The notes beneath the pieces were generated by a model that searched no databases, was not told where the DNA came from, and worked only from the letters and a program-made list of their open reading frames with translations. From an uncultured Clostridia bacterium (GTDB taxonomy: Bacteria > Bacillota > Clostridia > Oscillospirales > Oscillospiraceae): a stretch of 27,743 bases of DNA. Positions 14,433-22,117 of the stretch are shown one piece after another. The position numbers were made by a program, and so were the translations under genes. Position 1 is the first letter of the stretch. Each line of letters starts with the position of its first letter. Location: assembly GCA_946539175.1 (NCBI GenBank), contig CAMNHH010000006.1:1-27743 (forward strand), given 5' to 3'.

Positions 14433-15290
14433 TCAGATCGTGCCCGTTACCGTCAATACGGCCTCCCCGGGGCTCACGATCCAGTCGCCGGTGGAGGCGG
14501 TCTGGGCGTAGGAGGCGGCGGGGACGGTGATGACGCCGGGGAGGGTGTCGAACTGGCCGCTGCTCTGGTTGTAGCTGTAGCCGCTGCCCTGGGCCAGGGG
14601 CCGGCCGTCCAGACTGACGCTGATATCCTTCAGGATGGGGTCGAAGAGGTCTGAGATCGTCACGTTGGCGTCGGTCCCGGCGGCCTCGTTGCCGTTGTTC
14701 TGAATGGTGAAGCTGTAGCTCAGCTGGCCGTGCTCCGGCACGGTGGCGGGGAACAGGCTCTTGAGGATGGAGAGCTCCGCCCCGCACTCCACCGCGACGG
14801 AGGCCTCCGCCTCCAGGGGATTCGTCAGCCCGGCCCCGCTCAGCACGGCGCTGTTGGTGATGACGCTGCCCGCAGTGAGGGGCGCGGCGGCGGTGATCTG
14901 CGTCTCATAAACCAGCATGGCGCAGCCCCCTGCCGGGACGGAGATGCCCGTCACGGCCAGGGGAGGCCCGGCGGTGACGGCGGGGGCGGGCTGGAGCACG
15001 CCGTTGATGAAATAGCGCAGGGAGTCCGCCACGTAGGCCAGGGGCCGGGCCTGTTGGCCGCCGCCGATCTCGTAGGCCCCCAGATCGTCCGTGAGGCTCA
15101 GATTCTCATAGCTGAGGCTGCCTTCGTTCACCAGGGAGATCAGGTAGCAAATCGTGTCCCCGGGGGCATAACGATCCTCCGCCGGGGTCTTGGTCATGCT
15201 CAGAGGGGAGATCATCTGCCCCGTCACCACGTTGGAGCTGACGGTCTGGCCGTTGTAGCGCAGGGTGGCCTGGTTGGTAAAGCTTGCCAT
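14433..15290 (-). CDS. DUF11-type repeat protein without signal peptide
   Basis: 285 residues with beta-sandwich repeats of the DUF11/TIGR01451 type: SMTKTPAEDRYAPGDTICYLISLVNEG (about 31-57) and ELSILKSLFPATVPEHGQLSYSFTIQNNG form two repeat starts, each followed by a SLTDDL or TISDLF strand. Such repeats usually occur in surface proteins, but here there is no signal peptide, sortase motif or membrane anchor, so the protein is either intracellular, perhaps spore-associated, or leaves the cell another way. ATG 15290 has AAGGAGGA about 6 bases upstream. A perfect hairpin (15307-15322) precedes the ribosome binding site, and CATAGGATG on the minus strand upstream only loosely recalls sporulation -10 boxes. 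Function unknown. Confidence 0.7.
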   Translation of the reverse strand: MASFTNQATLRYNGQTVSSNVVTGQMISPLSMTKTPAEDRYAPGDTICYLISLVNEGSLSYENLSLTDDLGAYEIGGGQQARPLAYVADSLRYFINGVLQPAPAVTAGPPLAVTGISVPAGGCAMLVYETQITAAAPLTAGSVITNSAVLSGAGLTNPLEAEASVAVECGAELSILKSLFPATVPEHGQLSYSFTIQNNGNEAAGTDANVTISDLFDPILKDISVSLDGRPLAQGSGYSYNQSSGQFDTLPGVITVPAASYAQTASTGDWIVSPGEAVLTVTGTI

Positions 15291-15376
15291 AGTCCTTCCT
15301 CCTTCTGCACGGCTCGCCGTGCGTTCCATCCTATGCAGGCTGCGGCGGTTTTCGCCACAAAATTTCCTTGCATCGA

Positions 15377-15424
15377 GCAAATCGGGATTTGGCGGGGAGG
15401 GGCAATCGTTGAATCCCCGTTTGC
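15377..15424. repeat. Long imperfect inverted repeat, copy B
   Basis: GCAAATCGGGATTTG (15377-15391) is followed by AATCCCCGTTTGC (15412-15424); 12 of 13 positions pair in RNA, with one G-U. The first 18 bases match copy A (11341) at 16 positions. It lies between the divergent DUF11 gene and the riboswitch promoter, so it could be the leader of the former or an upstream element of the latter. Confidence 0.45.
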
Positions 15425-15476
15425 AAATCAGAGGGAGCTTTTTCGCAGAGCACAGAAAAAAAGTTTTTCCGGGTAC

Positions 15477-15504
15477 TTGACAAGGGCCCAGCTTATGATA
15501 TAAT
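15477..15504 (+). promoter_or_regulatory. Promoter of the riboswitch/SPFH transcript
   Basis: TTGACA (15477-15482), 16-bp spacer, TATAAT (15499-15504), both perfect boxes. Transcription should start near 15511, about 16 bases before the riboswitch. Confidence 0.85.
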
Positions 15505-15526
15505 CATGATACAAGTTCATACTGCC

Positions 15527-15620
15527 CTTGAGGGAGTAGTACCGCGGCCGGGGGCCGCGGAGGCGGCTGCGTCAGCACGCGGGCTTTCCCGCCGCGCCGC
15601 CTTGAAACGCGAGACTCATG
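15527..15620 (+). promoter_or_regulatory. yybP-ykoY (Mn2+-sensing) riboswitch
   Basis: The aptamer elements occur in order. P1 5' strand CTTGAG (15527-15532) is followed by the conserved loop GGAGTAG (15533-15539). A GC hairpin follows (15542-15549 with 15553-15560), then P3 GGCGGC/GCCGCC (15562-15567 with 15596-15601). P3 holds the second conserved loop CGTCAGCACG and an inner hairpin with a CTTT loop. The conserved GCGAGA comes next, and P1 closes with CTCATG (15615-15620; 5 of 6 pairs). This class binds Mn2+ across the two loops and usually switches genes on. The 3' P1 strand is also the left arm of the next terminator, so ligand binding should prevent termination. The first downstream gene is an SPFH protein. 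Confidence 0.85.
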
Positions 15621-15650
15621 TTCAGGCTTCTGCCTGCGCATGAGTTTTTT
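15614..15650 (+). terminator. Riboswitch-controlled terminator
   Basis: ACTCATG and CAGGC pair with GCCTG and CATGAGT through one internal loop, with TTCT at the tip, followed by TTTTTT (15645-15650) and more T residues. The left arm shares CTCATG with P1 of the riboswitch, so the two folds exclude each other. Confidence 0.85.
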
Positions 15651-15665
15651 GTTTTTCCTCCGCAG

Positions 15666-15756
15666 GGCAGGCCCATGCCCCGCCCAGGGCGGGGACGCGC
15701 CTGCCGTTCCGCCGCCGGGCGGAGGGGTCGTTCCGCTGCGCGGGAATGATCCCTCC
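15666..15756 (+). other. Structured leader between riboswitch terminator and SPFH gene
   Basis: No credible gene is seen here. The stretch folds into GGCAGGC (15666-15672) with GCCTGCC (15699-15705), enclosing a CCCCGCC/GGCGGGG hairpin, and then a 14-bp stem (15721-15734 with 15743-15756, two G-U pairs) with an 8-base loop. It may stabilise the mRNA or pause transcription. Confidence 0.45.
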
Positions 15757-15798
15757 CTGGGGAGCCTCCGCGCAGCAAAAAAGAAAGGAGAGTCAACC

Positions 15799-16734
15799 AT
15801 GTTCCTGCTTGTCTTCGCCGCCGTCGTTCTCCTCCTGGGCCTGCTGGCCCACAAGGTCCTGAAGGGCAAGGGCAAAAAGACCCTGTCCGTCCTGGCTCTG
15901 GGGGCCGCCTCCCTGCTCTGCCTGCTGGCTCTGGTGCTGTCCTGCTTCCAGACCGTCCCCACCGGCCACACCGGCGTGGTCACCACCTTCGGCAAGGTGG
16001 AGGATAAGACCCTGGATTCCGGCGTCCACCTGGTGCTGCCCTGGCAGAAGGTCATCAAAATGGACAATCGAGTCCAGAAGCAGAGCACCGAGCTGCCCTG
16101 CTTCTCCTCCGACATCCAGGAGGTCAACCTGATCTACACCATCAACTACCAGATCAAAAAGTCCAACGCCCAGACCATCTACCGCACCATCGGCGTGGAC
16201 TACTACCAGACTGTGATCCTTCCCTGCGTCACCGAGTCGGTGAAGGTGGTCACCGCCCGCTACACCGCCGAGCAGCTGGTGGGCAAGCGCAACGAGCTGG
16301 CCGCCGCCATTGAGGAGGATCTGGCGGAGAAGCTGCTGGCCTACAACATCGAGCTGGTGTCCACCTCCATCGAGAACATGGACTTCACCGACGCCTTCAC
16401 CGACGCAGTGGAGGCCAAGCAGGTGGCCCAGCAGAACAAGCTCCGGGCCCAGACCGAGGCGGAGCAGAAGATCGTTGAGGCCAACGCCGCCGCGGAGGTC
16501 CGGAAGGTCAACGCGGACGCCGCCGCCTACGAGCTGCTGGCCAAGGCGGAGGCCGAGGCAGAGGCCAACCGCAAGCTCAGCGAGTCGCTGACCGACGCTC
16601 TGATCCGGTACGCCTACGCCCAGGCCTGGGACGGCAAGCTGCCCACGGTCATGTCCGGCGGCGACAACAGCATGATCCCCGTGCTGGACGTAAACCAGCT
16701 GCTGCCCGACATGACGGAGCCCGACGCGGAGTAA
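15799..16734 (+). CDS. SPFH/prohibitin-family membrane protein
   Basis: 311 residues. Two hydrophobic segments at the N-terminus (about 2-17 and 29-49) are followed by a prohibitin-homology domain starting FQTVPTGHTGVVTTFGKV with GVHLVLPWQKV, and by an Ala/Glu-rich coiled coil (about 205-260: EAKQVAQQNKLRAQTEAEQK onward). SPFH proteins form large ring assemblies on the membrane that organise lipids or hold back proteases such as FtsH. The ATG at 15799 has AAAGGAGA 7 bases upstream; the in-frame ATG at 15640 lies inside the terminator and is rejected. Expression depends on the upstream manganese riboswitch. A DUF6054 gene follows by 54 bases. The molecular role here is unknown. Confidence 0.9.
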   Translation: MFLLVFAAVVLLLGLLAHKVLKGKGKKTLSVLALGAASLLCLLALVLSCFQTVPTGHTGVVTTFGKVEDKTLDSGVHLVLPWQKVIKMDNRVQKQSTELPCFSSDIQEVNLIYTINYQIKKSNAQTIYRTIGVDYYQTVILPCVTESVKVVTARYTAEQLVGKRNELAAAIEEDLAEKLLAYNIELVSTSIENMDFTDAFTDAVEAKQVAQQNKLRAQTEAEQKIVEANAAAEVRKVNADAAAYELLAKAEAEAEANRKLSESLTDALIRYAYAQAWDGKLPTVMSGGDNSMIPVLDVNQLLPDMTEPDAE

Positions 16735-16737
16735 AAA

Positions 16738-16757
16738 CCTTCCCCGCAAGGGGAAGG
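16738..16757 (+). other. Hairpin between the SPFH and DUF6054 genes
   Basis: A perfect 8-bp stem, CCTTCCCC with GGGGAAGG, is closed by a GCAA tetraloop and followed only by CTTTGG. It looks like an RNA stability or partial-termination element rather than a full terminator. Confidence 0.5.
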
Positions 16758-16788
16758 CTTTGGCTGATGACGGAAAGGAGAAACTGAT

Positions 16789-17130
16789 ATGGCAAAGCTG
16801 GAAACCACCCTGAACGGCTCCATCGAGCAGTGGGCCGAGAGAATCGAAACCGGGATTCTGGAGGGCAGCGTCTCCGCCTCGCTGGAGGACCGCAGCGCCT
16901 TCCGCTCCGCCGACGGGAGCTGTCGGTGCCTGGTCCTGGTCTTTGAACGCTACAGCATGGCGGGGGGCAACCGGGTCAGTCTGAACGTCACCCTCTTCCA
17001 GGACGCCACAGGCCGCATCGACTGCTCCGCCATCACCGCCGGCGGCAGTCAGGCAGCCTTCTTCAAGCTCAATACCCTTGGGGAAGAGAGCTTCCTGGAT
17101 TGCTTTCAGGCGCTCCTGGAGAACCCGTAA
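16789..17130 (+). CDS. DUF6054 family protein
   Basis: 113 residues, soluble, no signal peptide. The segments FERYSMAGGNRVSLNVTLF, ITAGGSQAAFFKLNTLGEESFLD and the opening MAKLETTL match what I recall of DUF6054, a small family of Firmicutes with no known function. The ATG is preceded by AAAGGAG. It follows the SPFH gene by 54 bases across a tetraloop hairpin and ends before a strong terminator, so it is probably transcribed from the riboswitch-controlled promoter too. No catalytic residues stand out. Confidence 0.7.
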   Translation: MAKLETTLNGSIEQWAERIETGILEGSVSASLEDRSAFRSADGSCRCLVLVFERYSMAGGNRVSLNVTLFQDATGRIDCSAITAGGSQAAFFKLNTLGEESFLDCFQALLENP

Positions 17131-17138
17131 AAACCCAT

Positions 17139-17175
17139 GCAAAACGCCCCTGGGGCAGGCCCAGGGGCGTTTTGC
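17139..17175. terminator. Bidirectional terminator between DUF6054 and aconitase-family genes
   Basis: A perfect 16-bp stem (17139-17154 with 17160-17175) has a 5-base loop. The core CGCCCCTGGG/CCCAGGGGCG is flanked by AAAA and TTTT, so it can act on both strands. Confidence 0.85.
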
Positions 17176-17197
17176 GTCTTCGCCGCGAAGCGAAGGA

Positions 17198-19453
17198 TCA
17201 GTTGTTGCGGTAGTAGTTGATCAGGCAGCCGTCCACGATGATCTGGCGCTCGTCGGCGGTGAGGCCGCCCAGGGAGAGCTTGATCTCCTTGACGGTGCCG
17301 TCGGCCTTCACCACGTAGGCGGAGAAGTTGTCCTTGGCTTCCAGAACGGCCTGGCGGACGCCGGGCACGAAGACGTAGTCGCCCAGCTCAAAGGCCTCGG
17401 GCTCCTCGCAGAGGAAGGGAACCATGCCCCAGTTGATGCAGTTGGAGCGATAGCGCTTGGTGGCGTAGGAGCGGGCCAGGTTGGCGGAGGCGCCCATCAC
17501 GCGCTGGCAGGAAGCGGCCTGCTCCCGGGCGGAGCCGTCGCCGGGGCAGTTGGCGTAGATGGTGGAGCCGATGTCGGTGCCTTCGCGGTCGACCTTGAAG
17601 CCGGCCTTCTCCAGGGCGTCGTAGACCTTGCTGACTTCCTCGGAGATACCCTTGCCGGCGCGGCGGTCGCGGTCGAACTGACGCAGAACCTTGGAACGGC
17701 CCACGTACTCGGGATCGCGGCGGGACAGGGCGAACTCGGACAGACGCTCGGGGTTGGAGCGGTAAGAGGAGGTCTCGCCGGAGGGGATCAGCTCGTCGGT
17801 GGTGGTGACGGGATCGGTGATGTAGGAGCAGACCTTGACCAGCAGGTCGTCGGTCAGAGCGGGCATTTCGGGCCAGTCCTTGATGTTGGGACCGAACTTC
17901 AGCTCGTAGTCGGGCTCAGCCTTGCCCCAGCCGTTGTAGACGCGCTTCTCGTAGATGCCCTTGTCGAACTCGTAGGCGGGATCGGTGTACTCCACGTCCA
18001 GGTCGGTGGCAGCGGTGATGCGGCCGCCGTTGGCAGCGGTGGCGGCGATGGAGCGGGAGTCCATCAGCGCCACGGCAGCGATCTGGCCCTCGCCGGGCTT
18101 GGAGCCCTCGCGGTTGGGGAAGTTCCGGGTGGCGTGACGGATGGAGAACTCGCCGTTGGCGGGGGTGTCGCCGGCGCCGAAGCAGGGACCGCAGAAGCAC
18201 TCACGCATGATGACGCCGGCGGAGATCAGGTCGAACACGCGGCCGGTCTTCACCAGGGAGGCCAGGGCGGGCATGGAGCCGGGGTAGATGCTGAGGGTGA
18301 AGGCGCCGTTGCCGATGGACTTGCCCTTGAGGATGTCGGCGGCAGCGCAGATGGAGTCGTAGGTGCCGCCGGAGCAGCCGGCGATCTCGCCCTGCTCGCA
18401 CCAGACAGCGCCGTCATGGAACTTGGAGGACAGGTCCATCTTGACCTTCTTCAGCTGCTTGTTGGCGTTCTCTTCCACCAGGTGGAGGATGTCGGCGGCG
18501 TTCTCCTGCAGCTCATGGATGGTGTAGATGTTGGACGGATGCATGGGCATGGCGATGGTGCACTCGATCTTGCTCAGATCCACGTAGACGCAGCCGTCGT
18601 ACCAGGTGATGGGGGCGGGCTCCATCTTCTTGTAGTCCTCGGGACGGCCGTGCATGGTGAAGTAGCGCTTGGTCTCCTCGTCGGTGACCCAGACGGAGGA
18701 CCAGCAGGTGGTCTCGGTGGTCATGACGTCAATGGCGTTGCGGTACTCGATGGGCAGGTTCTTGATGCCGGGGCCCACGAATTCCATGACCTTGTTCTTC
18801 ACGTAGCCGTTCTTGTAGGTCTCGCCCACCAGGGTGAGGGCCACGTCGTGGGGGCCCACGCCGGGACGGGGCTTGCCGGTGAGGTAGATGGCAATGACAC
18901 CGGGGCGCTTGAAGTCGTAGGTACGACCCACCAGCTGCTTGGCCAGCTCGCCGCCGCCTTCGCCCACGGCCAGGGTGCCCAGAGCGCCGTAGCGGGTGTG
19001 GGAGTCGGAGCCCAGGATCATCTTGCCGCAGCCCGCCATCAGCTCCCGGTTCAGGGAGTGGATGTTGCCCAGGTTGGTGGGAATGTAGATGCCGCCGTAC
19101 TTATGGGCAGCGGACAGGGCGAACTTGTGGTCGTCCTCGTTGATGGTGCCGCCCACGGCGCACAGGGAGTTATGGCAGTTGGTCAGCAGGTAGGGCAGGG
19201 GGAATTCCTTCATGCCGGAGGCGCGGGCGGTCTGAATGATGCCCACGTAGGTGATGTCATGGGATGCCATGGAGTCGTATTTCAGCTTCAGGTTCTCCAT
19301 GTCGTCCACGGTGTTGTGAGCCTTCAGGATGCCATAAGCCATGGTGCCCTTGCTGGCCTCTTCCTTCGTCACGTTGGCAGGGAGCTGGGCGGGATCGGTG
19401 ACGATCTTCTCGCCGTCAACAAGATAGATACCGGTGTCGTAGAGTTTCAGCAT
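17198..19453 (-). CDS. Aconitase-family hydratase (YbhJ-like)
   Basis: 751 residues, one chain with core and swivel domains. All aconitase hallmarks are visible: GSDSHT (148-153), iron-sulfur cysteines C360 (AGCSGGTYD), C421 and C424 (CGPC), and the substrate loop GSAREQA (640-646), which corresponds to GSSREHA with its catalytic serine (here S641). It should dehydrate and rehydrate a di- or tricarboxylate on a 4Fe-4S cluster in the cytoplasm. Similarity to TCA-cycle aconitases looks low, and the length recalls E. coli YbhJ (about 750 residues). It has its own promoter, downstream of the permease and DUF6282 genes, so a dedicated catabolic substrate is inferred. ATG 19453 follows AAAGGAGA. 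Confidence 0.85.
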   Translation of the reverse strand: MLKLYDTGIYLVDGEKIVTDPAQLPANVTKEEASKGTMAYGILKAHNTVDDMENLKLKYDSMASHDITYVGIIQTARASGMKEFPLPYLLTNCHNSLCAVGGTINEDDHKFALSAAHKYGGIYIPTNLGNIHSLNRELMAGCGKMILGSDSHTRYGALGTLAVGEGGGELAKQLVGRTYDFKRPGVIAIYLTGKPRPGVGPHDVALTLVGETYKNGYVKNKVMEFVGPGIKNLPIEYRNAIDVMTTETTCWSSVWVTDEETKRYFTMHGRPEDYKKMEPAPITWYDGCVYVDLSKIECTIAMPMHPSNIYTIHELQENAADILHLVEENANKQLKKVKMDLSSKFHDGAVWCEQGEIAGCSGGTYDSICAAADILKGKSIGNGAFTLSIYPGSMPALASLVKTGRVFDLISAGVIMRECFCGPCFGAGDTPANGEFSIRHATRNFPNREGSKPGEGQIAAVALMDSRSIAATAANGGRITAATDLDVEYTDPAYEFDKGIYEKRVYNGWGKAEPDYELKFGPNIKDWPEMPALTDDLLVKVCSYITDPVTTTDELIPSGETSSYRSNPERLSEFALSRRDPEYVGRSKVLRQFDRDRRAGKGISEEVSKVYDALEKAGFKVDREGTDIGSTIYANCPGDGSAREQAASCQRVMGASANLARSYATKRYRSNCINWGMVPFLCEEPEAFELGDYVFVPGVRQAVLEAKDNFSAYVVKADGTVKEIKLSLGGLTADERQIIVDGCLINYYRNN

Positions 19454-19523
19454 GATTCTTCTCCTTTTATGCGCATTCTGCGCGGGGTCAGCGCCCCGTA
19501 TGTTTTCCGGAAGCCGCGGCTAT

Positions 19524-19541
19524 GCAATTTGACGAAATTGC
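19524..19541. promoter_or_regulatory. Operator-like palindrome downstream of the aconitase-family promoter
   Basis: GCAATTT-GACG-AAATTGC, a perfect 18-base dyad about 14-31 bases past the expected transcription start. Its 14-base core recurs in the alpha-galactosidase promoter (6059-6072). It could bind a repressor or form an RNA hairpin. Confidence 0.5.
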
Positions 19542-19561
19542 CCGATACGCTTCCCGCATGC

Positions 19562-19590
19562 ATTATATAATGTTCACAATGGTTTTTCAA
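19562..19590 (-). promoter_or_regulatory. Sigma-A promoter of the aconitase-family gene
   Basis: On the minus strand TTGAAA (19590-19585), a 17-bp spacer and TATAAT (19567-19562). It gives the hydratase a transcript of its own in addition to any read-through from the permease gene, after which no clear terminator is seen. Confidence 0.8.
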
Positions 19591-19666
19591 GAGGGAATTC
19601 AGAAATGTTCCATGAAAAGAATTTATACTTCTTATGAGGGAAAGTTATAGCGCGATCCGGGTCCCG

Positions 19667-20986
19667 TCACAGGATCATGGAGACCAGGAAGTTGTAGACG
19701 GCGCAGATGCCCACGCTGATGGGCACCGCCACGAAGAGCAGCCGGTTGAAGAGCTGGCCCCGCTCCTCCTCGGAGCCGCAGGAGCCCAAAATCAGAGAGC
19801 CGCCGGAGGAGAAGGGAGAGATGGCGGAGCTCTGAGCGCCCAGCACCGTGCAGGTGAACAGCGCGGCGGGATTCAGGCCGGTGGCCACGGCCAGGGCCGG
19901 GATCAGGGGGAAGAGGGCCGGGCAGACCACGCCGGTGGTGGAGGAGAAGAAGGACATGATGGCGCCCACGATGGAGAAGGCCAGCGGCACCAGCCAGACA
20001 GGCACGTTGCTGCCGATCCAGGTGGAGAGCAGGTCGATGGTGCCGGCCTTCACGGCCACGGAGATCAGTATGCCGGCGCCGGCGATCATCAGAATGGTGT
20101 TCCAGGGCACCTTGGCAATGATCTCCTTCTGGGGGGCCAGCTTCATCAGCAGGGCGACGACGGCAAAGACAATGGCCACCAGGCCCACGTCGATCTTGCC
20201 GGCCACGTCGGAGATGAACTTCACGTCGGGGAGGATGAGCTTCAGCACGGGGAAGATCAGAACCACCGCCATCATCAGCAGGATCAGAGTCAGCGTCTGC
20301 TTCTGGACCCTGGTGTAGGCCTCGGGCTTGGCAAAGGTGACGCCCTTGCCGATGTTGCGGTTGGTCTTGAAGCAGAAGCGGAAGACGGTGATGATGATCA
20401 GGCTGGAGAGAATGGCCAGGCCGAACATGGTCAGAGAGGATGAGAAGGAGTCGATGGGGGCCAGGGCGGCCTCCTCATAGGCCTTGTCCATCAGGCCCCG
20501 GAAGACCACGCCCAGGGCCGCCGTGGGGAAGTTGCCGCCGGCCAGGGCGCCGCAGTTGATGGCCACGGCGCCGGTGAGCTTGTCCATCTTGGCCTCGTCG
20601 CAGATCATCAGGGTGATGGGGGCCAGGAAGGCCAGGACGGTGAAGTAGGCGGCGCCCATGACGGAGAGGATCACCGCCACGAAGAACAGGGCATAGGGCA
20701 GCAGGCCCGGGAATTTCCGGCAGGCGTAGAGCAGGCTGCGGGAGATCTTTTCCAGGGTGCCGTTGGCGGCGGCCACGTTGTAGAACAGGGAGACCGCCAG
20801 AATGACGAACATGGTGGAGGTGGGCCAGAAGCCGATGATCTCCTTGGGCTTCAGCCCCATCCAGAAGCAGCCGATGGCAAAGGCGAAGACGATGCAGAAC
20901 AGGCCGGTGTTAATTTTGGTTTTGTAGCCCAGGAAGACCGCAAGAGCGATGGCGGCCACAATGACGATGCTCAGTGTCGTTTCCAT
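19667..20986 (-). CDS. SLC13/MatC-type carboxylate permease
   Basis: 439 residues with about 12 membrane segments. The first 140 residues resemble the MatC N-terminal domain (NTGLFCIVFAFAIGCF, IIGFWPTSTMFVILAVSLFYNVAAANGTLE). Two re-entrant-loop-like stretches, AINCGALAGGNFP and the late SSAISPFSSGGSL, fit SLC13-type carboxylate carriers. MatC imports malonate; relatives carry succinate, malate or citrate. The gene follows the DUF6282 gene by 41 bases, with AAAGGAG before the ATG, and precedes the aconitase-family gene. Uptake of the hydratase substrate is the natural reading, but the carboxylate itself is not identifiable. Confidence 0.82.
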   Translation of the reverse strand: METTLSIVIVAAIALAVFLGYKTKINTGLFCIVFAFAIGCFWMGLKPKEIIGFWPTSTMFVILAVSLFYNVAAANGTLEKISRSLLYACRKFPGLLPYALFFVAVILSVMGAAYFTVLAFLAPITLMICDEAKMDKLTGAVAINCGALAGGNFPTAALGVVFRGLMDKAYEEAALAPIDSFSSSLTMFGLAILSSLIIITVFRFCFKTNRNIGKGVTFAKPEAYTRVQKQTLTLILLMMAVVLIFPVLKLILPDVKFISDVAGKIDVGLVAIVFAVVALLMKLAPQKEIIAKVPWNTILMIAGAGILISVAVKAGTIDLLSTWIGSNVPVWLVPLAFSIVGAIMSFFSSTTGVVCPALFPLIPALAVATGLNPAALFTCTVLGAQSSAISPFSSGGSLILGSCGSEEERGQLFNRLLFVAVPISVGICAVYNFLVSMIL

Positions 20987-21027
20987 AGTGTGTTCTCCTT
21001 TATCTCATTGTTCGGGTTTCGTGTGCC

Positions 21028-21885
21028 TTATTCGATGCCCAGCAGCCAGGCGGGGATCGTGTGGGTCATGTGACGGATCTGGTCCTCGGGGATGCCGTGG
21101 TCCAGCAGGTACTGCATGTACTGCCCCATGGCGATCTCCCAGTTGGGATTCTCGGTCTGGCCGCCGTCGGTGTCGCACATGACGTTGCGGTAGCCCACGG
21201 CCTTGATCAGCTCCACGTTGTCCGGCAGATTGGAGTGGTATTTGCCGCCGCCCATGTTCTGGGCGAAGCAGCGCTCCAGGATCACGTCGTAGTCCTTCAC
21301 CAGGCGGATCTGATCCTCCAGGCTCATGCCCACCACCCACCACTCGGGATGGGTGACGACCACCTTCTTGACCCCGGCCTTCCGGGCGGCCTCCACCACC
21401 ACGAAGGCCTCCTCGGGGCTCACGTGGGCGGTGCCCAGCACGGCGTCAAAGTCGTTGATGAGCCGGAACACGTCCAGCATCTCGGGCACCACCTTGCCGT
21501 CCACCACCATATCCACGCAGCCGTCGGTGGGCTTCTTCATCTTCAGCAGGTGATTCCGGGCGGATTGGGTGGGCAGCCACACCACCTTGGCTCCCAGCTT
21601 CAGGGAGTTCTCCACCGCCGTGGGGTTGATGCCGCCCACGCAGCGGTTGAGGGTGATGGAGCCGAACATGGTGAAGTCGTTCTCCCCGTGGACGATGCGG
21701 TTGTAGTGGTTGGTGAGGGCCGCCCGGCAGGCGGTGTCGCCCAGATGGGTCTTGATGACGATGGCCCGGGCCCCCACCCGCACCGCCGCGTCGCAGAGCT
21801 CGAAGTCGTCGTAGGCGCGGATGCGGAGATCGGGGTTGGTGTGGACGTGCATGTCGATGACGCCCTTCATGGAGATTTCAGGCAT
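21028..21885 (-). CDS. DUF6282 family metal-dependent hydrolase-like protein
   Basis: 285 residues, cytoplasmic. It looks like an amidohydrolase/PHP-type TIM barrel: D11-M-H13-V-H15 at the first strand, then IKTHLGDT, GTAHVSPEE, VTHPEWW and CDTDGGQ spaced along the chain as metal ligands would be. The family has no established reaction; related folds include hydrolases, lactonases and hydratases such as LigJ. ATG 21885 follows AAAGGAG. First gene of the minus-strand operon with the permease, divergent from a LysR regulator, and therefore probably an early enzyme of the same carboxylate pathway. Confidence 0.75.
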   Translation of the reverse strand: MPEISMKGVIDMHVHTNPDLRIRAYDDFELCDAAVRVGARAIVIKTHLGDTACRAALTNHYNRIVHGENDFTMFGSITLNRCVGGINPTAVENSLKLGAKVVWLPTQSARNHLLKMKKPTDGCVDMVVDGKVVPEMLDVFRLINDFDAVLGTAHVSPEEAFVVVEAARKAGVKKVVVTHPEWWVVGMSLEDQIRLVKDYDVILERCFAQNMGGGKYHSNLPDNVELIKAVGYRNVMCDTDGGQTENPNWEIAMGQYMQYLLDHGIPEDQIRHMTHTIPAWLLGIE

Positions 21886-21943
21886 GACGGTTGCTCCTTT
21901 CTTTGGCTGTGAAATCGGTTATTCAAATATCTCTTGTCTTCCG

Positions 21944-21979
21944 GGAAATGCGAAATTCGTATAAATCCGTTGCATTTCC
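21944..21979. promoter_or_regulatory. Inverted repeat in the lysR/DUF6282 intergenic region
   Basis: GGAAATGC (21944-21951) and GCATTTCC (21972-21979) are perfect inverted arms 20 bases apart. The right arm overlaps the -35 box of the lysR promoter, a usual place for LysR autoregulation. LysR sites of T-N11-A type fit loosely inside. Confidence 0.5.
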
Positions 21980-21998
21980 TCTGATTTCAGTATATAAT
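21970..21998 (+). promoter_or_regulatory. Promoter of the LysR-type regulator gene
   Basis: TTGCAT (21970-21975), 17-bp spacer, TATAAT (21993-21998). The leader of about 110 bases holds a small ATCGG-AAAAA-CCGAT hairpin (22039-22053). Confidence 0.72.
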
Positions 21999-22016
21999 GG
22001 GATATAAATCGCGCAA
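21989..22016 (-). promoter_or_regulatory. Promoter of the DUF6282/permease operon
   Basis: On the minus strand TTGCGC (22016-22011), a 16-bp spacer and TATACT (21994-21989). Its -10 overlaps the -10 of the opposing lysR promoter, so the two promoters should exclude each other. Confidence 0.55.
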
Positions 22017-22117
22017 TGCAAAATCCGGCATGGGGTCCATCGGAAAAACCGATAGTTCTCTGCGGATTTCACAAAGCGCGGCACCCCGGTTTATGCAATC
22101 TGACAGGAGGCGTGCTT

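Noticed and set aside
15675..15749. Short ATG frame of 24 codons in the SPFH leader
   Set aside because: No proper ribosome binding site; its Arg/Gly-rich product follows from the GC-rich hairpins that occupy this stretch.
17078..19570. Open plus-strand frame of 830 codons
   Set aside because: It is antisense to the aconitase-family gene, which has all its catalytic motifs, and it reads through the 16-bp terminator. Its translation is Gly/Val/His-rich with no domain.
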